Assembly (NCBI GenBank): GCA_005884115.1
Contig: VAXW01000006.1
Span: 62,001-126,000 of the forward strand
DNA length: 64,000 bases
Direction: 5' to 3'
Source of the DNA: Actinomycetota bacterium
GTDB taxonomy: Bacteria; Actinomycetota; Thermoleophilia; Solirubrobacterales; Solirubrobacteraceae
Below, in pieces: positions 62,559-64,000 of this stretch (position 1 is the stretch's first letter; each line of letters begins with the position of its first letter). The position numbers and the translations under genes were made by a program. Under the pieces are notes generated by a model. The model was not told the DNA's origin and searched no databases. It saw only the letters and a program-made list of their open reading frames with translations.

Positions 62559-63083
62559 ATGAGGAACTCCAAGACCGACAGCCACCCCCAAGGATCCTCC
62601 AGGCTGCTGCGGCTTTCGCTGTGCGCGCTGCTCGCGCTCGGCGCCACGGGCCCGCTGCTCGGCTGTGGTGGCGGTGGGGGGAAGGAAGGCGTCGAAGCGG
62701 GCGCGGGGTCGGAAACGCAGCTCGGTGCGCAGACCACCGAATCCGGCGAAGCGTCCGAAAGAGCGCGCGAAGCGGCGGCCAAGAAGCGCGAAGAACTTGA
62801 ACTTGGTGAACTGAAGCGCCAGAAGGAAGCGGCTGAACGCAGCAGCCAGACGCAGGCCGGCGCGAATGCGACCAAGAAGAAGCACCGCGCCAAGCGACGG
62901 CGGTCACCGCAACACCACGCGAAGGGCAAGCGCGTCAAGCAGCGCCCATCGCAAGGGGAAAGTAGCTCTGAAGCTGCCGCCCGCAAGCAGTTCGCCAAAG
63001 AAGAAGCCGCCGAACAGGCGGCGTTCAAGGCGCGCGAACGCGCTGAATCGGCGAAAAAAGAAGCGGCAGAAGAAGAACGCTAG
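62559..63083 (+). CDS. Coiled-coil lipoprotein 2
   Basis: 174 residues. Same design as its upstream neighbour: lipobox GPLLGC (Cys about 36), Gly-rich spacer, Glu/Lys/Ala helices (REAAAKKREELELGELKRQKEAAER; EEAAEQAAFKARERAESAKKE) separated by a Lys/Arg/His-rich middle (KKKHRAKRRRSPQHHAKGKR). GAA-rich codon use as well. Probably a diverged tandem duplicate. Its stop overlaps the convergent gene's stop by four bases. Confidence 0.72.
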   Translation: MRNSKTDSHPQGSSRLLRLSLCALLALGATGPLLGCGGGGGKEGVEAGAGSETQLGAQTTESGEASERAREAAAKKREELELGELKRQKEAAERSSQTQAGANATKKKHRAKRRRSPQHHAKGKRVKQRPSQGESSSEAAARKQFAKEEAAEQAAFKARERAESAKKEAAEEER

Positions 63084-63718
63084 TTGCGGCCGTCCTCGCC
63101 GTCGCCGTCCGCGTACAGCGACTCGCGCGCCAGCTCCTGGCCGCGCCCCCCGAACAGCTTTATCTCGAGCAGGTCGTGACGGTAGTCGTCGGGTGCGAGC
63201 AGGGTGAAGCGCTCGCTGATGAGCTCGCACTGATCGACGGTCAGGCCCGCGAGCTCTGCGGTGGCGATGCGACCCCCGGAGACCAGCGGGTGGCCCCAGA
63301 CGAGCGTCATCGCGGCGACCGCGCCGCCATGCCCCCGCCAGGCGCCGATCACCTCCTCGCACAGATCCAGCTGCCAGTCGGGGTTTCTCGCCGCCGTCTC
63401 CTCGGTGAAGTCGACGTGACAGGTGAGCTCGCTCGGCTCTGCCGACTGGCCCGCGGGAAGGAAGCGCACGTACCCGAAGAGCTCGTAGTCGTTTGTGGTC
63501 GAGGCGGTCGCCGGAACGTAGGTGCGCCCGTGCCACGTGCGGTCTGGATACCAGACGATCTGCTCAGGCTCGCCGAGCTCGACGCTGCCGCTGTCGAGCG
63601 CGGCGACGGCGCGCTGGAACTGCTCGCTCAGGCGCTCCTCCCAGCGCCCGTACGGGAGCGCTTCCTGCGGAGGCTCGGCGGCAAAGCGAGGCACGACGCG
63701 TTCCTCCGGAGGCACCAC
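63080..63718 (-). CDS. Conserved-looking hypothetical protein
   Basis: 212 residues, not recognised. Hydrophilic, probably cytoplasmic: PDRTWHGRTYVPATASTTNDYELFGYVRF, SELTCHVDFTEETAARNPDWQLDLCEEVIGAWRG, then MTLVWGHPLVSGGRIATAEL and LLEIKLFGGRGQELARESLY. Alternating strands suggest an alpha/beta fold. Codon bias is typical of the chromosome. It stops against the lipoprotein pair; upstream lies the GalT-like gene on the same strand. Confidence 0.65.
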   Translation of the reverse strand: MVPPEERVVPRFAAEPPQEALPYGRWEERLSEQFQRAVAALDSGSVELGEPEQIVWYPDRTWHGRTYVPATASTTNDYELFGYVRFLPAGQSAEPSELTCHVDFTEETAARNPDWQLDLCEEVIGAWRGHGGAVAAMTLVWGHPLVSGGRIATAELAGLTVDQCELISERFTLLAPDDYRHDLLEIKLFGGRGQELARESLYADGDGEDGRN

Positions 63719-63768
63719 CTCAGCCTAGCCGCCGGCCTCGGGCGCAGGTGCGCCGGGTCGCGATCGCA

Positions 63769-64000
63769 CTAGGCGTCGCGAAGCAGCGACGCCGCGTGCT
63801 CGGGCGCGACTATGTTGAGGCTGATCTCGCTCGAGAGCTCCAGCCCCGCGAGGTGCGTGAGGCGAGGCAGCACGTCTATGCGCCAGCAGAAGCCCTTGGC
63901 TCCGCGCGGCGCGGTGCGGACCCACATGTTCAGCGGCGGGCTTCCGCCGAGGTGGCGCGCGAGCCGCCTGAGCCCGTCGTGCAGCAGAGCTGCGCCGCTC
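63769..64000 (-). CDS. Galactose-1-phosphate uridylyltransferase-like, C-terminus only
   Basis: The last 76 codons are visible; the start lies beyond the right edge. HIT-fold end: NMWVRTAPRGAKGFCWRIDVLPRLTHLAGLELSSEISLNIVAPEHAASLLRDA, where the WRIDVLPRLT/LAGLEL pattern matches the GalT C-terminal domain (the usual His of HWHxE is replaced by Cys-Trp here). It transfers UMP between hexose phosphates in the family; the exact substrate is uncertain. Confidence 0.7.
   Translation of the reverse strand, partial: SGAALLHDGLRRLARHLGGSPPLNMWVRTAPRGAKGFCWRIDVLPRLTHLAGLELSSEISLNIVAPEHAASLLRDA

Overview
The window is about 64 kb of very GC-rich DNA with dense, short-spaced genes, many GTG starts and 1-4 nt operon overlaps. 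Gene content (a TreT-type trehalose synthase, two class D/E-like sortases, large secreted proteases, a DUF58/MoxR/transglutaminase cluster, DUF4389) points to a high-GC actinobacterium. Thermoleophilia/Solirubrobacterales is my best guess; that is inference from gene style, not from a marker phylogeny.

Left flank (1-13.2 kb), housekeeping and cell envelope: trehalose synthase (cut by the window edge), an M28-like membrane protein without its metal ligands, sortase 1, thiL, infA, a class A penicillin-binding protein, a PIG-V-like mannosyltransferase, a CPBP membrane protease, an L,D-transpeptidase, pyrE and a GNAT acetyltransferase. An intact tRNA-Arg(CCT) lies at 13155-13226.

Accessory region (13.2-39.8 kb): small stress-type genes (SnoaL, PRC-barrel, DUF1508, a degenerate HATPase), a CorA with an altered GMN motif, an SDR, a subtilisin with IPT/TIG repeats, an enolase-superfamily enzyme, glutamate decarboxylase, an O-methyltransferase, a sedolisin, a penicillin-acylase-family Ntn hydrolase and a peptide ABC transporter in the order A-C-B-D-F. 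Decayed copies of the tRNA-Arg occur at about 20.2, 27.1 and 39.7 kb. The damaged genes (DMT permease with a 1-nt frameshift, protease with a 23-bp deletion, SDR without a start codon, DUF2294 fragment) all lie in the first segment and a half. This looks like stacked, ageing insertions next to a tRNA gene; no integrase is visible.

Right flank (39.8-64 kb): a branched-chain amino-acid ABC system (livK converging on livHMGF), a GST/TetR divergent pair with a shared palindrome, a TetR/MFS pair with two identical-arm operators, nicotinamidase, sortase 2 (paralogue of sortase 1), the MoxR-DUF58-transglutaminase operon, a canonical CorA, a run of small metabolic genes, a second degenerate HATPase (paralogue of the one at 16.5 kb), two tandem coiled-coil lipoproteins and the end of a GalT-like gene.

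The most interesting items are the pseudo-tRNA series, a predicted H-type pseudoknot that makes up the leader of the subtilisin gene, and the two HATPase paralogues that both carry Arg where the N-box Asn belongs. All calls come from reading sequence and translations; no database search or folding program was run.
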